Shown: positions 54,577-63,950 of the stretch, piece after piece
Numbering within the stretch: position 1 is the stretch's first letter
Layout of the letters: each line of letters begins with the position of its first letter
NCBI RefSeq assembly: GCF_036173125.1
Contig: NZ_CP108054.1
Location: 3,906,001-3,970,000 of the forward strand
Direction: 5' to 3'
DNA from: Streptomyces sp. NBC_00286
GTDB lineage: Bacteria; Actinomycetota; Actinomycetes; Streptomycetales; Streptomycetaceae
DNA length: 64,000 bases
Position numbers and translations under genes: made by a program
Notes under the pieces: model-generated
What the model was told of the DNA's origin: nothing
What the model saw: the letters and a program-made list of their open reading frames with translations, nothing else
Databases searched by the model: none

Positions 54577-56382
54577 TCACGCGTCGTCTGCGAGCTCCAG
54601 CCAGCGGGTCTCCAACTGCTCGCGCTCGGTGGCCAGTTCGCGCAGGTCGGCGTCCAGTTCGGCCACCTTCTCGAAGTCTGTGGCGTTCGCGGCGATTTGG
54701 TCGTGCAGCTTCTTCTCGTTCTCGGAGAGCTTGTCCAATTGCCGCTCGATCTTCTGGAGTTCCTTCTTCGCGGCGCGGGCGTCCGCGGCGGAGATTCCGG
54801 GCTTTTCGGCAGGGGGCGCCACGGGGGTCCGGGCGGCCACGGCCTCCTCCATCTTGTGCCGCCGCTCCAGGTACTCGTCGATCCCGCGCGGCAGCATCCG
54901 CAACGTCGCGTCGCCGAGCAGCGCGAACACCCGGTCCGTGGTCCGCTCGATGAAGAACCGGTCGTGGGAGATCACGACCATCGAGCCGGGCCAGCCGTCG
55001 AGGACGTCCTCGAGCTGGGTGAGGGTCTCGATGTCGAGGTCGTTGGTGGGCTCGTCGAGGAAGAGGACGTTCGGCTCGTCCATGAGCAGCCGCAGAAGCT
55101 GGAGCCGCCGCCGCTCACCACCGCTCAGATCACCGACCGGCGTCCACTGCTTCTCCTTGTTGAAGCCGAAGGTCTCGCAGAGCTGACCGGCCGTCATCTC
55201 GCGCCCCTTGCCGAGGTCGACGCGGTCGCGGACCTGCTGTACGGCCTGCAACACCCTGAGGGCCGGGTCGAGTTCGGACACCTCCTGCGAGAGGTAGGCG
55301 AGCTTCACGGTCTTGCCGACCACGATCCGTCCACCCGCGGGCTGCCGCTCGCCCTCGCTGTACGCGGCGTCGGCCATCGCCCGCAGCAGGGAGGTCTTGC
55401 CCGCCCCGTTCACCCCGACGAGGCCGATACGGTCACCGGGCCCGAGCTGCCACGTCACATGCTTCAGCAGCACCTTCGGCCCCGCCTGCACGGTCACGTT
55501 CTCGAGATCGAAGACGGTCTTGCCGAGCCGGGTGGAGGCGAACTTCATCAGCTCGCTGCTGTCACGCGGCGGCGGAACGTCCGCGATCAACTCGTTCGCG
55601 GCCTCGACACGGAAGCGCGGCTTGGACGTACGGGCCGGTGCCCCGCGACGCAGCCAGGCCAGCTCCTTCCTGACCAGGTTCTGCCGCTTGACCTCCTCGG
55701 TGGCCGCGATGCGCTCCCGCTCGGCGCGCGCGAAGACGTAGTCCGAGTAGCCGCCCTCGTACTCGTACACATCGCCCTTCTGCACGTCCCACATGCGCGT
55801 ACAGACCTGGTCGAGGAACCACCGGTCGTGCGTCACGCAGACGAGCGCCGACCGCCGCTCCCGCAGATGCTTCGCCAGCCAGGCGATCCCCTCCACGTCC
55901 AGGTGGTTCGTCGGCTCATCAAGGATGATCAGGTCCTGCTCGGCGATCAGCAGCTTGGCGAGCGCGATCCGCCGCCGCTCTCCACCGGACAGCGGCCCGA
56001 TGACGGTGTCGAGCCCCTGCGGGAACCCGGGCAGATCGAGCCCGCCGAACAGTCCCGTCAGTACGTCCCTGATCTTGGCGTTACCGGCCCACTCATGGTC
56101 GGCCATGTCACGGATGACCTCGTGCCGGACGGTGGCGGCGGGGTCGAGGGAGTCGTGCTGGGTGAGCACCCCGACGTTCAGCCCGCCAGAGTGGGTGACA
56201 CGCCCGGTGTCGGCCTCCTCCAGCTTGGCGAGCATCCGGATCAGCGTGGTCTTGCCGTCACCGTTGCGCCCGACGACGCCGATCCTGTCTCCCTCGGACA
56301 CTCCGAGCGAGACACCGTCAAGCAGGGCACGGGTCCCGTACACCTTGCTGACGTTCTCGACATTGACGAGGTTGACGGCCAT
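54577..56382 (-). CDS. ABC-F family ATPase (Uup-like)
   Basis: A 601-residue soluble protein with two ABC domains and no transmembrane part: Walker A GRNGDGKTTL and GVNGAGKTSL, signatures LSGGERRRIALAKLL and LSGGERRRLQLLRLL, Walker B LIILDEPTNHLD and VLFLDEPTNDLD. A P-site linker (NLVRKELAWLRRGAPARTSK) and a C-terminal coiled coil (KKELQKIERQLDKLSENEKK) place it near Uup, which acts at DNA or ribosomes. Antibiotic-resistance ABC-F members share this architecture, so that role is not excluded. Single gene. Confidence 0.93.
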   Translation of the reverse strand: MAVNLVNVENVSKVYGTRALLDGVSLGVSEGDRIGVVGRNGDGKTTLIRMLAKLEEADTGRVTHSGGLNVGVLTQHDSLDPAATVRHEVIRDMADHEWAGNAKIRDVLTGLFGGLDLPGFPQGLDTVIGPLSGGERRRIALAKLLIAEQDLIILDEPTNHLDVEGIAWLAKHLRERRSALVCVTHDRWFLDQVCTRMWDVQKGDVYEYEGGYSDYVFARAERERIAATEEVKRQNLVRKELAWLRRGAPARTSKPRFRVEAANELIADVPPPRDSSELMKFASTRLGKTVFDLENVTVQAGPKVLLKHVTWQLGPGDRIGLVGVNGAGKTSLLRAMADAAYSEGERQPAGGRIVVGKTVKLAYLSQEVSELDPALRVLQAVQQVRDRVDLGKGREMTAGQLCETFGFNKEKQWTPVGDLSGGERRRLQLLRLLMDEPNVLFLDEPTNDLDIETLTQLEDVLDGWPGSMVVISHDRFFIERTTDRVFALLGDATLRMLPRGIDEYLERRHKMEEAVAARTPVAPPAEKPGISAADARAAKKELQKIERQLDKLSENEKKLHDQIAANATDFEKVAELDADLRELATEREQLETRWLELADDA

Positions 56383-56537
56383 TTCTCTCCTGACGCGGGG
56401 ATCGATCAGCCTTCAAGCGTAGGCCCTCGGGGCGAGGGGCCGGGGGTGCGGGTGTTGTCACTCTTTGTGATGACGTGATCGGGAACGGGCCGCTACCGTG
56501 GACGGCAGGCAGCAGGATCCCGTCCATGGGAGGAACC

Positions 56538-57131
56538 ATGACCGCCGAGTCCGTAGAGCAGCGCTGCCAGTGGCCGCTGCCGCCGCAGGACGGCTACACG
56601 GTGGACGACCTGTTCACGCTGCCTGATCTCCCGCCGCACACAGAGTTGATCGACGGGAGTCTGGTTTTCGTGAGTCCGCAGCGCAACTTCCACGCCGACG
56701 TGATCGATCTGTTGGTCAGCGGTCTGCGCCAGGGTCTGCCTTCAGAGTTCAGGGTCAAGCGAGAGATGACCGTGATCCTCAACAACCGCAACGGCCCTGA
56801 GCCTGATATCAGCGTCATCCGAGCCGACGCGGTCACCGGGCCGGACCAGACGAGCTACCACGCGAAGGACGTGTTCCTGGCCGTCGAGGTCGTGTCACCG
56901 GACTCGGAGTCTCGCGACCGTACGACCAAGCCGCAGAAGTACGCCGCTGCCGGGATCCCGAACTTCTGGCGCGTCGAGCGCGACGGAGCCGACAGCAGCC
57001 CGGTCGTCCACGTCTACGAACTGGACGCGCTCACCAACGCGTACGTGCACATGGGAATGCACCGCGACCGGATCGCGGTGGACAAGCCCTACCCCATCGA
57101 CATCGACCTGACGGCGATCGACCAACTCTGA
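56538..57131 (+). CDS. Uma2/DUF820 restriction-endonuclease-like protein
   Basis: A 197-residue protein of the PD-(D/E)XK-like Uma2 family, abundant in Streptomyces and cyanobacteria. HTELIDGSLVFVSPQRNFHA, then GPEPDISVI and FLAVEVVSPDSESRDRTTKP, followed by KYAAAGIPNFWRV, supply the E..D..ExV..K active-site pattern. No target is known. GGGAGGA lies five bases before the ATG at 56538. Isolated between the divergent ABC-F gene and the convergent ispE. Confidence 0.9.
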   Translation: MTAESVEQRCQWPLPPQDGYTVDDLFTLPDLPPHTELIDGSLVFVSPQRNFHADVIDLLVSGLRQGLPSEFRVKREMTVILNNRNGPEPDISVIRADAVTGPDQTSYHAKDVFLAVEVVSPDSESRDRTTKPQKYAAAGIPNFWRVERDGADSSPVVHVYELDALTNAYVHMGMHRDRIAVDKPYPIDIDLTAIDQL

Positions 57132-57145
57132 GGCCCGCCCGGGCC

Positions 57146-58039
57146 TCAGACCACCGTCGCGCCCGGTGCCGGAGCCGTCGTCACGCGGGTCTCCCGACAA
57201 GTCCCCGAGGCCAGGAGCGCCTCCGAGACCGTGGTCGCCGAGTTCCCGTCCACTGCGAGGAAGGCCGTCGTCGGGCCCGAGCCGGAGACCAGGGCGGCGA
57301 GGGCTCCCGCCTCCGTGCCCACGGCGAGGGTGTTGGCCAGGGACGGGCGCAGGGAGAGGGCGGCGGGCTGGAGGTCGTTGGAGAGGGTGGTCGCCAGGGC
57401 CGTCGGGTCGCCCTTGGCCAGGGCGTCCAGGAGGGGCTCGGACGCAAAGGGTTCGGGGACCTCGACGTCTTCGTTCAGGCGGTCGAACTCTGCGTAGACC
57501 GCCGGGGTCGAGAGGCCGCCGTCGGCGACCGCGAAGACCCAGTGGAAGGTGCCGCCGACCTCCAGCGGGCGTAGTTTCTCGCCGCGGCCCGTGCCGAGGG
57601 CGGCGCCGCCGATCAGGCTGAACGGTACGTCGCTGCCCAACTCGGCGCAGATGTCGAGGAGTTCGGCCTGGGGGGTGTTCGTGCCCCAGAGGGCGTCGCA
57701 GGCCAGGAGTGCGCCGGCGGCGTCGGCGGAGCCGCCGGCCATGCCTCCGGCGACGGGGATGTCCTTGACGATGTGGATGTGCACGTCGGGCGACCGGCCG
57801 TACCTGAGCGCCAGCTTCTGGGCCGCGCGGGCCGCCAAGTTCGTGTGGTCCAGGGGGACTTGAGCGGCGTCCGGGCCTTCGCAGGTGATGCGCAGCTCGT
57901 CCGCCGCCGTCGCCGTGACCTCGTCGTACAGGCCGACCGCCAGGAAGACGTTGGCCAGGTCGTGGAAGCCGTCGGGGCGGGCGGCACCCACGGCCAGTTG
58001 GACGTTGACCTTCGCCGGGACGCGTACCGTCACGCTCAC
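57146..58039 (-). CDS. ispE: 4-diphosphocytidyl-2-C-methyl-D-erythritol kinase
   Basis: A 297-residue GHMP kinase of the MEP isoprenoid pathway. [20 protein letters not shown] with FHDLANVF at the N-terminus, the ATP loop [17 protein letters not shown] and C-terminal [11 protein letters not shown] are characteristic. The GTG start at 58039 overlaps the rsmA stop by four bases. The rpfB-rsmA-ispE order is widely conserved in actinobacteria; here repeats and an IS lie between rpfB and rsmA. Confidence 0.96.
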   Translation of the reverse strand: MSVTVRVPAKVNVQLAVGAARPDGFHDLANVFLAVGLYDEVTATAADELRITCEGPDAAQVPLDHTNLAARAAQKLALRYGRSPDVHIHIVKDIPVAGGMAGGSADAAGALLACDALWGTNTPQAELLDICAELGSDVPFSLIGGAALGTGRGEKLRPLEVGGTFHWVFAVADGGLSTPAVYAEFDRLNEDVEVPEPFASEPLLDALAKGDPTALATTLSNDLQPAALSLRPSLANTLAVGTEAGALAALVSGSGPTTAFLAVDGNSATTVSEALLASGTCRETRVTTAPAPGATVV

Positions 58040-58905
58040 TGCTCTCCGCGCTCCTTGTTCTCTGCGATGCGCGCGAACTCCTCCACCGTCAGGGCCTCGC
58101 CCCGCGCCTGCGGCGAGACACCCGCCGCGACCAGGGCCGACTCCGCTGCCGCCGCCGAGCCCGCCCAGCCGGCGAGTGCGGCCCGCAGGGTCTTGCGGCG
58201 CTGGGCGAAGGCGGCGTCGACCACGGCGAAGACCTCGCGCCTCGACGCCGTCGTCTTGACCGGCTCGGCGCGCCGGACGAGCGAGACGAGCCCGCTGTCC
58301 ACGTTCGGCGCGGGCCAGAAGACCTTCCGGCCGATGGCACCGGCCCGCTTGACCTCGGCGTACCAGTTGGCCTTCACCGAGGGCACGCCGTACACCTTCG
58401 AACCGGGCGGCGCGGCCAGCCGGTCGGCGACCTCCGCCTGCACCATCACGAGGGTGCGCTCGATGCCGGGGAAGGTCTCGAGCATGTGCAGCAGGACGGG
58501 GACGGCGACGTTGTAGGGGAGGTTCGCGACGAGGGCGGTGGGTGGGGGGCCGGGGAGTTCGGTCACGTGCATGGCGTCGGAGTGCACGAGCGCGAAACGG
58601 TCGGCTCGCTCCGGCATGCGTGCCGCGATCGTCGCGGGGAGCGCGCCCGCGAGTACGTCGTCGATCTCGACGGCGACGACCCGGTCCGCCACCTCCAGCA
58701 GGGCCAGGGTCAGGGAGCCCAGGCCCGGGCCCACCTCGACGACCACATCCTCCGGGCGGACGTCCGCGGTGCGGACGATGCGGCGGACGGTGTTCGCGTC
58801 GATGACGAAGTTCTGGCCGCGTTGCTTGGTGGGGCGTACGCCGAGGGCCGCGGCGAGTTCGCGGATGTCGGCGGGGCCCAGGAGGGGGTCGGGGGTGTTG
58901 CTCAC
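58036..58905 (-). CDS. rsmA: 16S rRNA (adenine1518/1519-N6)-dimethyltransferase
   Basis: A 289-residue KsgA-type enzyme that dimethylates two adenines near the 3' end of 16S rRNA, a late step of 30S assembly. [22 protein letters not shown] motif [33 protein letters not shown] and the C-terminal helical part with [12 protein letters not shown] are present. The GTG start at 58905 ([10 protein letters not shown]) is chosen because upstream codons fall in repeat sequence. Coupled to ispE. Confidence 0.96.
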   Translation of the reverse strand: MSNTPDPLLGPADIRELAAALGVRPTKQRGQNFVIDANTVRRIVRTADVRPEDVVVEVGPGLGSLTLALLEVADRVVAVEIDDVLAGALPATIAARMPERADRFALVHSDAMHVTELPGPPPTALVANLPYNVAVPVLLHMLETFPGIERTLVMVQAEVADRLAAPPGSKVYGVPSVKANWYAEVKRAGAIGRKVFWPAPNVDSGLVSLVRRAEPVKTTASRREVFAVVDAAFAQRRKTLRAALAGWAGSAAAAESALVAAGVSPQARGEALTVEEFARIAENKERGEQ

Positions 58906-58925
58906 GGTGGCCAGCGTACGGCGCG

Positions 58926-59072
58926 GTGGGCGGGGGTTCTTTCCCCAGCCCCGCCCCTTCCCGAAACTGGGGCTGCGCCCCAGACCCCCGCCAAGGGAGG
59001 TGGGTGACACTGTGTGTCGCGGCTGCGGGTGCGTTGTGGCTGGTCGCGCAGTTCCCCGCGCCCCTGAAAAGC
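58926..59072. repeat. GC-rich repeat, left of the insertion sequence
   Basis: GGGGTTCTTTCCCCAGCCCC, CTGCGCCCCAGACCCCCGCC, then a GTGACACTGTGTGTCGCGG piece and GTGGCTGGTCGCGCAGTTCC. The last hundred bases recur almost unchanged immediately to the right of the IS (60600-60697), and in inverted form at about 61018-61130. Confidence 0.8.
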
Positions 59073-60589
59073 CAAGGCCATGAAGTTATGGTTCAGCGGC
59101 TGGTGGCAAGGGGTGCTTGATCTGGCGGAACGCAGAGTGCAGGAAGCGGAGCCCCGGTAGAACTGACAGTCGACCAAGACATGTCGTTCACAAAGACCGG
59201 AGGCTCCGCTGTCCGTGCAGTGTGTCATCACCCGCGAGATCGCGGTAGCCGAGGGCCTCTACGCGCCAGGCCATCTGGGCGAGCTGACCCAGATCGTGCC
59301 GTTCGAGATGGTCGATACGGTGCTCGCCGAGTGCGGGGCCGTTCAGCGTCGGCTGCGCAAGCTGCCTGCCCGCGTCGTCGTCTACCTGCTGCTGGCCGCC
59401 GCGTTGTTCGAGGACTGCGGCTACCGCGCCGTGTGGGGCAAGCTGACTGCCGCGTTGGATGCGCTGCCGCTGCCGAGTGTCACGGCAACAGCCCTGTGGC
59501 ATGCCCGCTGCCGCCTGGGACCCCGCCCGCTGCAGGCCCTGTTCGACCTCCTGCGCGGCCCGGCGAGCACGATCGGTACCACCGGGGCACGCTGGGCCCA
59601 CCTGCTGGTCGTCGCCATCGACGGCACCTACCTCGACGTCCCCGACAGCCCCCACACCCGCGCCTGCCTGGGCAAGGGGTCCAACCGGTTCAACACCGCC
59701 GGCTACCCGCAGATCTGCCTGACCGCCCTGGTCGCCTGCGGCACCCGCGCCGTCCTGGACGCGGCCTTCGGACCACGCAGCACCGGCGAGACCACCTACG
59801 GCCGGCGCCTGCTGCGCTCCCTGACACCCGGAATGATCGTGCTGCTGGACCGCGGCTTCAGCGGCAACGCCTTCCTTGAGCACACCGCCGCCACCGGAGC
59901 CGACTTCCTGGCCCGCCTGACCGCCACCCGCAAACCGCCCCTCCTGCGGCGCCTGCCGGACGGCTCCTTCCTCTCCCGCATCGCCACCGTCGACGTCCGC
60001 ATCATCGAATGCGAGATCACCATCACCACCACCGCCGGACGCCACACCGGCGTCTACCGTCTGGCGACCACCCTGCTCGACCACCGCACCCATCCCGCGT
60101 TCGAGCTGGTCAAGCTCTACCACGAACGCTGGGAAGTGGAGTCCGCCTACTTCGCGATCAAGAAATCCATGCTCGGCCGCCGGGTCCTGCGCGCCCGCAC
60201 CATGCCCGGCATCGCCCAGGAGGTCTACGCCCTGCTCACCGTCTACCAGGCCATCAGGACCGCCATCGCCGACGCCACCGGCACCGTCCCCGGCACCGAC
60301 CCAGACCGCGCAAGCTTCTCCGCCGCCCTCCAAGCCGCCCGCGACCAGGTCGTCCAGGCCGCGAACGTGATCGCCGGCACCACCATCGACCTCGTCGGCG
60401 CCATCGGCCACGCGGTCCTGAACCAGCTCATGCCCGCCCGCCGCCTGCGCGTCAGCCCCCGCGCCGTCAAACGCCCCCTGTCCCGCTACGCCTATAAAAG
60501 TCTCCGCGTCGACCGACGCACCTACAAGGCCACCATCAGCATCGACATCCTCTCGACAACAGCCATCAGCCCATAACTTCATGGCCTTG
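59073..60589 (+). mobile_element. Complete IS4-family insertion sequence (1,517 bp)
   Basis: Terminal inverted repeats of 19 bases, CAAGGCCATGAAGTTATGG, lie at 59073-59091 and, inverted, at 60571-60589. The element is flanked by the 10-base direct duplication CCTGAAAAGC (59063-59072 and 60590-60599). It contains one intact transposase gene whose stop codon is inside the right terminal repeat. Intact ends, target duplication and gene indicate recent insertion, into a non-coding repeat. Confidence 0.93.
59215..60576 (+). CDS. IS4-family transposase
   Basis: A 453-residue DDE transposase. The catalytic residues are D136 (VVAIDGTYLDVPD), D212 (VLLDRGFSGNAF) and E309, with the IS4-family signature Y302-R305-E309-K316 in YHERWEVESAYFAIK. 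Length and the N-terminal IS4-type helical region are complete, with no frameshift. GTG start at 59215 with GGAGG about ten bases upstream. The gene carries no cargo neighbours. It should be able to move this copy and any related elements in the cell. Confidence 0.95.
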   Translation: MQCVITREIAVAEGLYAPGHLGELTQIVPFEMVDTVLAECGAVQRRLRKLPARVVVYLLLAAALFEDCGYRAVWGKLTAALDALPLPSVTATALWHARCRLGPRPLQALFDLLRGPASTIGTTGARWAHLLVVAIDGTYLDVPDSPHTRACLGKGSNRFNTAGYPQICLTALVACGTRAVLDAAFGPRSTGETTYGRRLLRSLTPGMIVLLDRGFSGNAFLEHTAATGADFLARLTATRKPPLLRRLPDGSFLSRIATVDVRIIECEITITTTAGRHTGVYRLATTLLDHRTHPAFELVKLYHERWEVESAYFAIKKSMLGRRVLRARTMPGIAQEVYALLTVYQAIRTAIADATGTVPGTDPDRASFSAALQAARDQVVQAANVIAGTTIDLVGAIGHAVLNQLMPARRLRVSPRAVKRPLSRYAYKSLRVDRRTYKATISIDILSTTAISP

Positions 60590-60599
60590 CCTGAAAAGC

Positions 60600-61140
60600 C
60601 TGCGCCCCAGACCCCCGCCAAGGGGAGGTCGGTGACACTGTGTGTCGCGGCTGCGGGTGCGTTGTGGCTGGTCGCGCAGTTCCCCGCGCCCCTGAAAAGC
60701 CTGCGACTGCCCGCAACCGGAAGAGCAAGCGAACCGAAGAAGCCCTCGCCCGGAAAAGCCCGCGCCCCGGAAGGGGCCCACGCCCCGAACCCGCCCGCGC
60801 GGAAAAGCCCGGACCCCCTACTACCCGCGCCCTCCCGTCGGCGGGAGGGGACGTGGGCCGGTGCGTCCTATGCCCGTCGCTTAGCTTCGGTCTGGGCACA
60901 CCAGCACCCTGTGGAAGCACGGGGTCGTATGCCCTGTTGGCGACGGGCTGACGCACCGGACCGCGGCCCCGCACCCACCAACCACCCAAGGGGCGCGGGG
61001 AACTGCGCGAACAACCACACACAACCCGCAGCCGCGACACGAAGTGTCACCCACCACCCCCTGGCGGGGGGCCTGGGGGCGCAGCCCCCCGTTTCGGGAA
61101 GGGGCGGGGTTGGGGAAAGAAAACCCTCCCCAGCCCACCC
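60600..61140. repeat. Long palindromic repeat unit, second copy of the 4.6-5.0 kb repeat
   Basis: About 410 bases (60600-61017) align with 4625-5044 over their whole length, sharing CCGCGCGGAAAAGCCCGGAC and GGCGGGAGGGGACGTGGGCC around the 98-base core. To the right, 61018-61140 is an inverted form of the left arm, so the unit is arm-core-inverted arm. No credible gene lies here; it separates rpfB from rsmA together with the IS. Confidence 0.8.
60860..60957 (+). ncRNA. Candidate structured RNA element, copy 2
   Basis: Same 98-base fold as 4885-4982 with three substitutions (core positions 46, 61 and 66). P1 (8 bp) and P2 (9 bp) are identical. It lies upstream of nothing on the + strand; rpfB is convergent to it. 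Whether it is transcribed is unknown. Confidence 0.45.
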
Positions 61141-61147
61141 GCAGGGG

Positions 61148-62524
61148 TCACGTGTGAAGCCGAGCCCCGCAATGGGGCCAAGGACTAGCCCCCCGCCGCA
61201 CATACAGCTTCTTCGCCCGATACGTCTGCTCCGCCGCAGGCGCGTCCTGGGGACGCCCGGTACCCCCGAGGCTCTGCCAGGTTCGCGTATCGAACTGGTA
61301 GAGCCCGCCATACGTGCCGGACGGATCCACGGCGTTCGGCCGGCCCCCGGACTCGCACGCCGCGAGCGCACTCCAGTTGAGCCCGTCGACATCCCCCGGA
61401 GCCGCCGGCAAAGGCTTGGTGCCGATCTTCACCAACTGGGTGCGAGGTTCGTGAACCACTTCGGAGTCCAGCCGCCGCGGCTTGGAACGGACACCGTTGA
61501 CCGTGCGGTGGGCGTAAGTGACCCGCCGCATCCCGGGCTGGCCCGCCCGCTCGACAACCTCGGTCCCCCGAAACAGCGAGGCATCCAACGTCCGCCGCAC
61601 CCCAAACGCGATGGCCTCCTCCCGAACCTCCTTCGTCCGCGTGATCCGCAACACCGTCACCGTCTGCCCGTCCCGCGGAAAACTGCCCGGCGGAACGGAC
61701 GTGGTGTCCTGCCCCCGCAGCCTGATCCCGGCCCCCTCCACGGCCTCACGAACGGTCGCGGCGTTCGTACGAACCGTCCGCGCCCGCCCGTCCGCCATGA
61801 CCGTCACGGTCCGCTCGGTACGAACATCGAGCGTCAGCCCCTCCAACCCGATCCGCCGGGAACGGGGAGCCGACACGTACGCGCCCTCGGCCCGCACCCC
61901 GAGCTCCCGCAACGCCCCGTCCACGGTGCGCGCCGTAGTCCACACGGTGCTCCGCCGCCCGTCGAGGGTGAGATGCAGCGGGCGCCCGTACCGTACGGCG
62001 ACGTCGTCACCGCTGGTCAGCGACGTGCCAGGAGCGGGCGCCACGACGTCATGGGCGCCCACCTCGACACCCTCCTCGGCGAGCAGCTCGTGCACATCGT
62101 CCGCGAAGGTGTGCAGCGTGCGCGGCTTTCCGTCGACAGTCAGCTCGATCGCCTTGTCGTCGGCGACGAACGCCGAGGTACCGCCCGCCAGAAAGGCGAC
62201 GACCAACGCCCGCGGCACCAACCGCCGCACCGCCTGCGGCCGCTCGGCGGCCTTCTGCCGCCGAGCCGCCCGCCGCGCCTCGGCCCGCCCACCGAAGGCA
62301 CCGGGCAACTCGAGCGTGGGCGGCAACGGGCAGTGCAGCTGCGGCTCGGTGGCCGCTTCGGGATCGGCCTCATGGCTGACCTCGTACTGGGTCTCGTACG
62401 CAGGCCGATACGTATCCACGTAACCCTGCGGATCATCATCGGCGTACGGCTCATCGTTCAGCTCATCGTCCGGCTGATCGTTCTCGTACGCCGGGCCATA
62501 CGTCTCGTACTGCGAAGTGCTCAC
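61148..62524 (-). CDS. rpfB: Resuscitation-promoting factor RpfB-like muralytic protein
   Basis: A 458-residue peptidoglycan hydrolase. Residues 1-103 are an acidic, Tyr-rich cytoplasmic segment with repeated YET/PAYE, a signal-anchor helix lies at about 104-120 (PRALVVAFLAGGTSAFV), then three DUF348 repeats (120-290), a G5 domain (about 295-365) and a C-terminal lysozyme-like Rpf domain with ALAACESGGRPN (catalytic Glu) and GTYGGLYQFDTRTWQSLGG. Streptomyces Rpf proteins remodel peptidoglycan in germination. GTG start at 62524 with GGAG nine bases upstream is preferred to a start at 62593. In relatives it is directly upstream of rsmA. Confidence 0.93.
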   Translation of the reverse strand: MSTSQYETYGPAYENDQPDDELNDEPYADDDPQGYVDTYRPAYETQYEVSHEADPEAATEPQLHCPLPPTLELPGAFGGRAEARRAARRQKAAERPQAVRRLVPRALVVAFLAGGTSAFVADDKAIELTVDGKPRTLHTFADDVHELLAEEGVEVGAHDVVAPAPGTSLTSGDDVAVRYGRPLHLTLDGRRSTVWTTARTVDGALRELGVRAEGAYVSAPRSRRIGLEGLTLDVRTERTVTVMADGRARTVRTNAATVREAVEGAGIRLRGQDTTSVPPGSFPRDGQTVTVLRITRTKEVREEAIAFGVRRTLDASLFRGTEVVERAGQPGMRRVTYAHRTVNGVRSKPRRLDSEVVHEPRTQLVKIGTKPLPAAPGDVDGLNWSALAACESGGRPNAVDPSGTYGGLYQFDTRTWQSLGGTGRPQDAPAAEQTYRAKKLYVRRGASPWPHCGARLHT

Positions 62525-62655
62525 GACGACACGCTCCAGGGAGTCCTCCGGATCGGGCGCGGAGAACCTAGCGGAGGGGCCGTCACTCTCCAAGGCGCCA
62601 CGACTACGTTGCGTCGCCGTGCGACCCGGTAATGCGCCCCCTTGGGCGTTATGCG

Positions 62656-63525
62656 TCAGTAATCGAAGGCACGCTTCGTGTTCGCCGCGAGGGCCGTCGC
62701 CAGCGCGTCCTCGTCCAGACCGCGTACGGCGGCCATCGCGCGGACCGTGACCGGAATGAGATATGGGGCGTTAGGCCGTCCGCGGTACGGCGCGGGTGTC
62801 AGGAACGGTGCGTCCGTCTCGACGAGGACGAGTTCGAGGGGCGCCACGGCGAGGGCATCGCGCAACGGCTGGGCGTTCTTGAAGGTCATGTTCCCGGCGA
62901 AGGACATGAAGTAGCCGTTCTCCGCGCACAGTTCGGCCATCTCCGCGTCGCCGGAGTAGCAGTGGAAGACGGTGCGTTCGGGGGCGCCCTCCTCCTTCAG
63001 TACGCGTAGCACGTCGGCGTGGGCGTCGCGATCGTGGATGACCAGCGCCTTGCCGTGCCGCTTGGCGATCTCGATATGGGCCCGAAACGACCTCTCCTGC
63101 GCGGCCTTGCCCTCGGGTCCCGTACGGAAGTAGTCGAGCCCGGTCTCGCCGACGCCCTTGACCTGCGGGAGCCCCGCGAGCCGGTCGATCTCGGCGAGCG
63201 CCTCGTCCAGCGCGCCGTCTCCGCCGGGCTCGCGGGCGCTCTGCCGGGACCAGCCGTCGGGGTCGCCGTGCACGATCCGCGGCGCCTCGTTGGGATGCAG
63301 CGCGACGGTCGCGTGCACGGCCTCGTACTCCGCGGCCGTCTCCGCCGCCCACCGCGAGCCCTTCAGGTCGCAGCCGACCTGCACGACCGTCGTCACCCCG
63401 ACCGCCGCGGCCTTCGCGAGCCCCTCCGCGACCGTGCCCGACTGCATGTCGAGGTGGGTGTGCGAGTCGGCGACGGGCACGCGGAGGGGGTCCGGGAGGG
63501 GCGGGGCTTCGGCGTTGGAGGGCAT
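62656..63525 (-). CDS. tatD: TatD-family metal-dependent DNase
   Basis: A 289-residue TIM-barrel hydrolase (3'-5' exonuclease of the TatD family). Metal ligands are visible in DSHTHLD, GETGLDYF, VIHDRDAHADV, FHCYSGD and ETDAPFLTP. The C-terminus NTKRAFDY is typical. It lies upstream of rpfB on the same strand, with 131 bases between them, and the pair is conserved in actinobacteria beside metG. Confidence 0.95.
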   Translation of the reverse strand: MPSNAEAPPLPDPLRVPVADSHTHLDMQSGTVAEGLAKAAAVGVTTVVQVGCDLKGSRWAAETAAEYEAVHATVALHPNEAPRIVHGDPDGWSRQSAREPGGDGALDEALAEIDRLAGLPQVKGVGETGLDYFRTGPEGKAAQERSFRAHIEIAKRHGKALVIHDRDAHADVLRVLKEEGAPERTVFHCYSGDAEMAELCAENGYFMSFAGNMTFKNAQPLRDALAVAPLELVLVETDAPFLTPAPYRGRPNAPYLIPVTVRAMAAVRGLDEDALATALAANTKRAFDY

Positions 63526-63557
63526 GCCCCGATCCTACGAAGGGGCCGCGGCGGCCC

Positions 63558-63950
63558 TCACCCCGCCTTGCGGTGGTGGAAAGGGTGGAGCAGATCGGAC
63601 AGGTGCCAGTGATGGCGCTCCTCGGGCTCCGCGGCCCCCGAGGCCTCCGTGGACTCGGCCTCGGGCCGCTCCGCCTGGCGCGGCACCGAGCGGGAACGGC
63701 GCGGGTGCAGGGAGTTCATCGCGGAGGACACCTGGCCGGCCCGCATGATGCGTACGACGTGGTTGTCGCAGTTCTGGCAGGTGGGCCGACTGAGCGGCGA
63801 CGGCACGACATGTCCATCGGCCACGTACGTCACGAACTCGTGGCCCTCGGCGTCGAAGTGGTGCTCGATCTCGTACGACTGCTCCCAGCCATGCCCGCAC
63901 CGCATACAGGCGAACGAATACGACTCGTGCACAACAGCCATCTCACTCAT
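63558..63950 (-). CDS. Small zinc-ribbon protein
   Basis: A 130-residue protein with CMRCGHGWEQSYEIEHHFD and a second knuckle CQNCDNH, forming a CxxC...CxxC zinc ribbon across residues 15-65. The C-terminal half is charged and His-rich (HHWHLSDLLHPFHHRKAG). It lies 32 bases before tatD on the same strand and may be in the same operon. Function unknown. The last 50 bases of the window beyond it show no gene. Confidence 0.75.
   Translation of the reverse strand: MSEMAVVHESYSFACMRCGHGWEQSYEIEHHFDAEGHEFVTYVADGHVVPSPLSRPTCQNCDNHVVRIMRAGQVSSAMNSLHPRRSRSVPRQAERPEAESTEASGAAEPEERHHWHLSDLLHPFHHRKAG

Noticed and set aside
60990..61390. Short - strand genes within the repeat next to rpfB
   Set aside because: The frames are composed of repeat sequence also read at 4.9 kb, have no ribosome-binding site and no recognisable domain.
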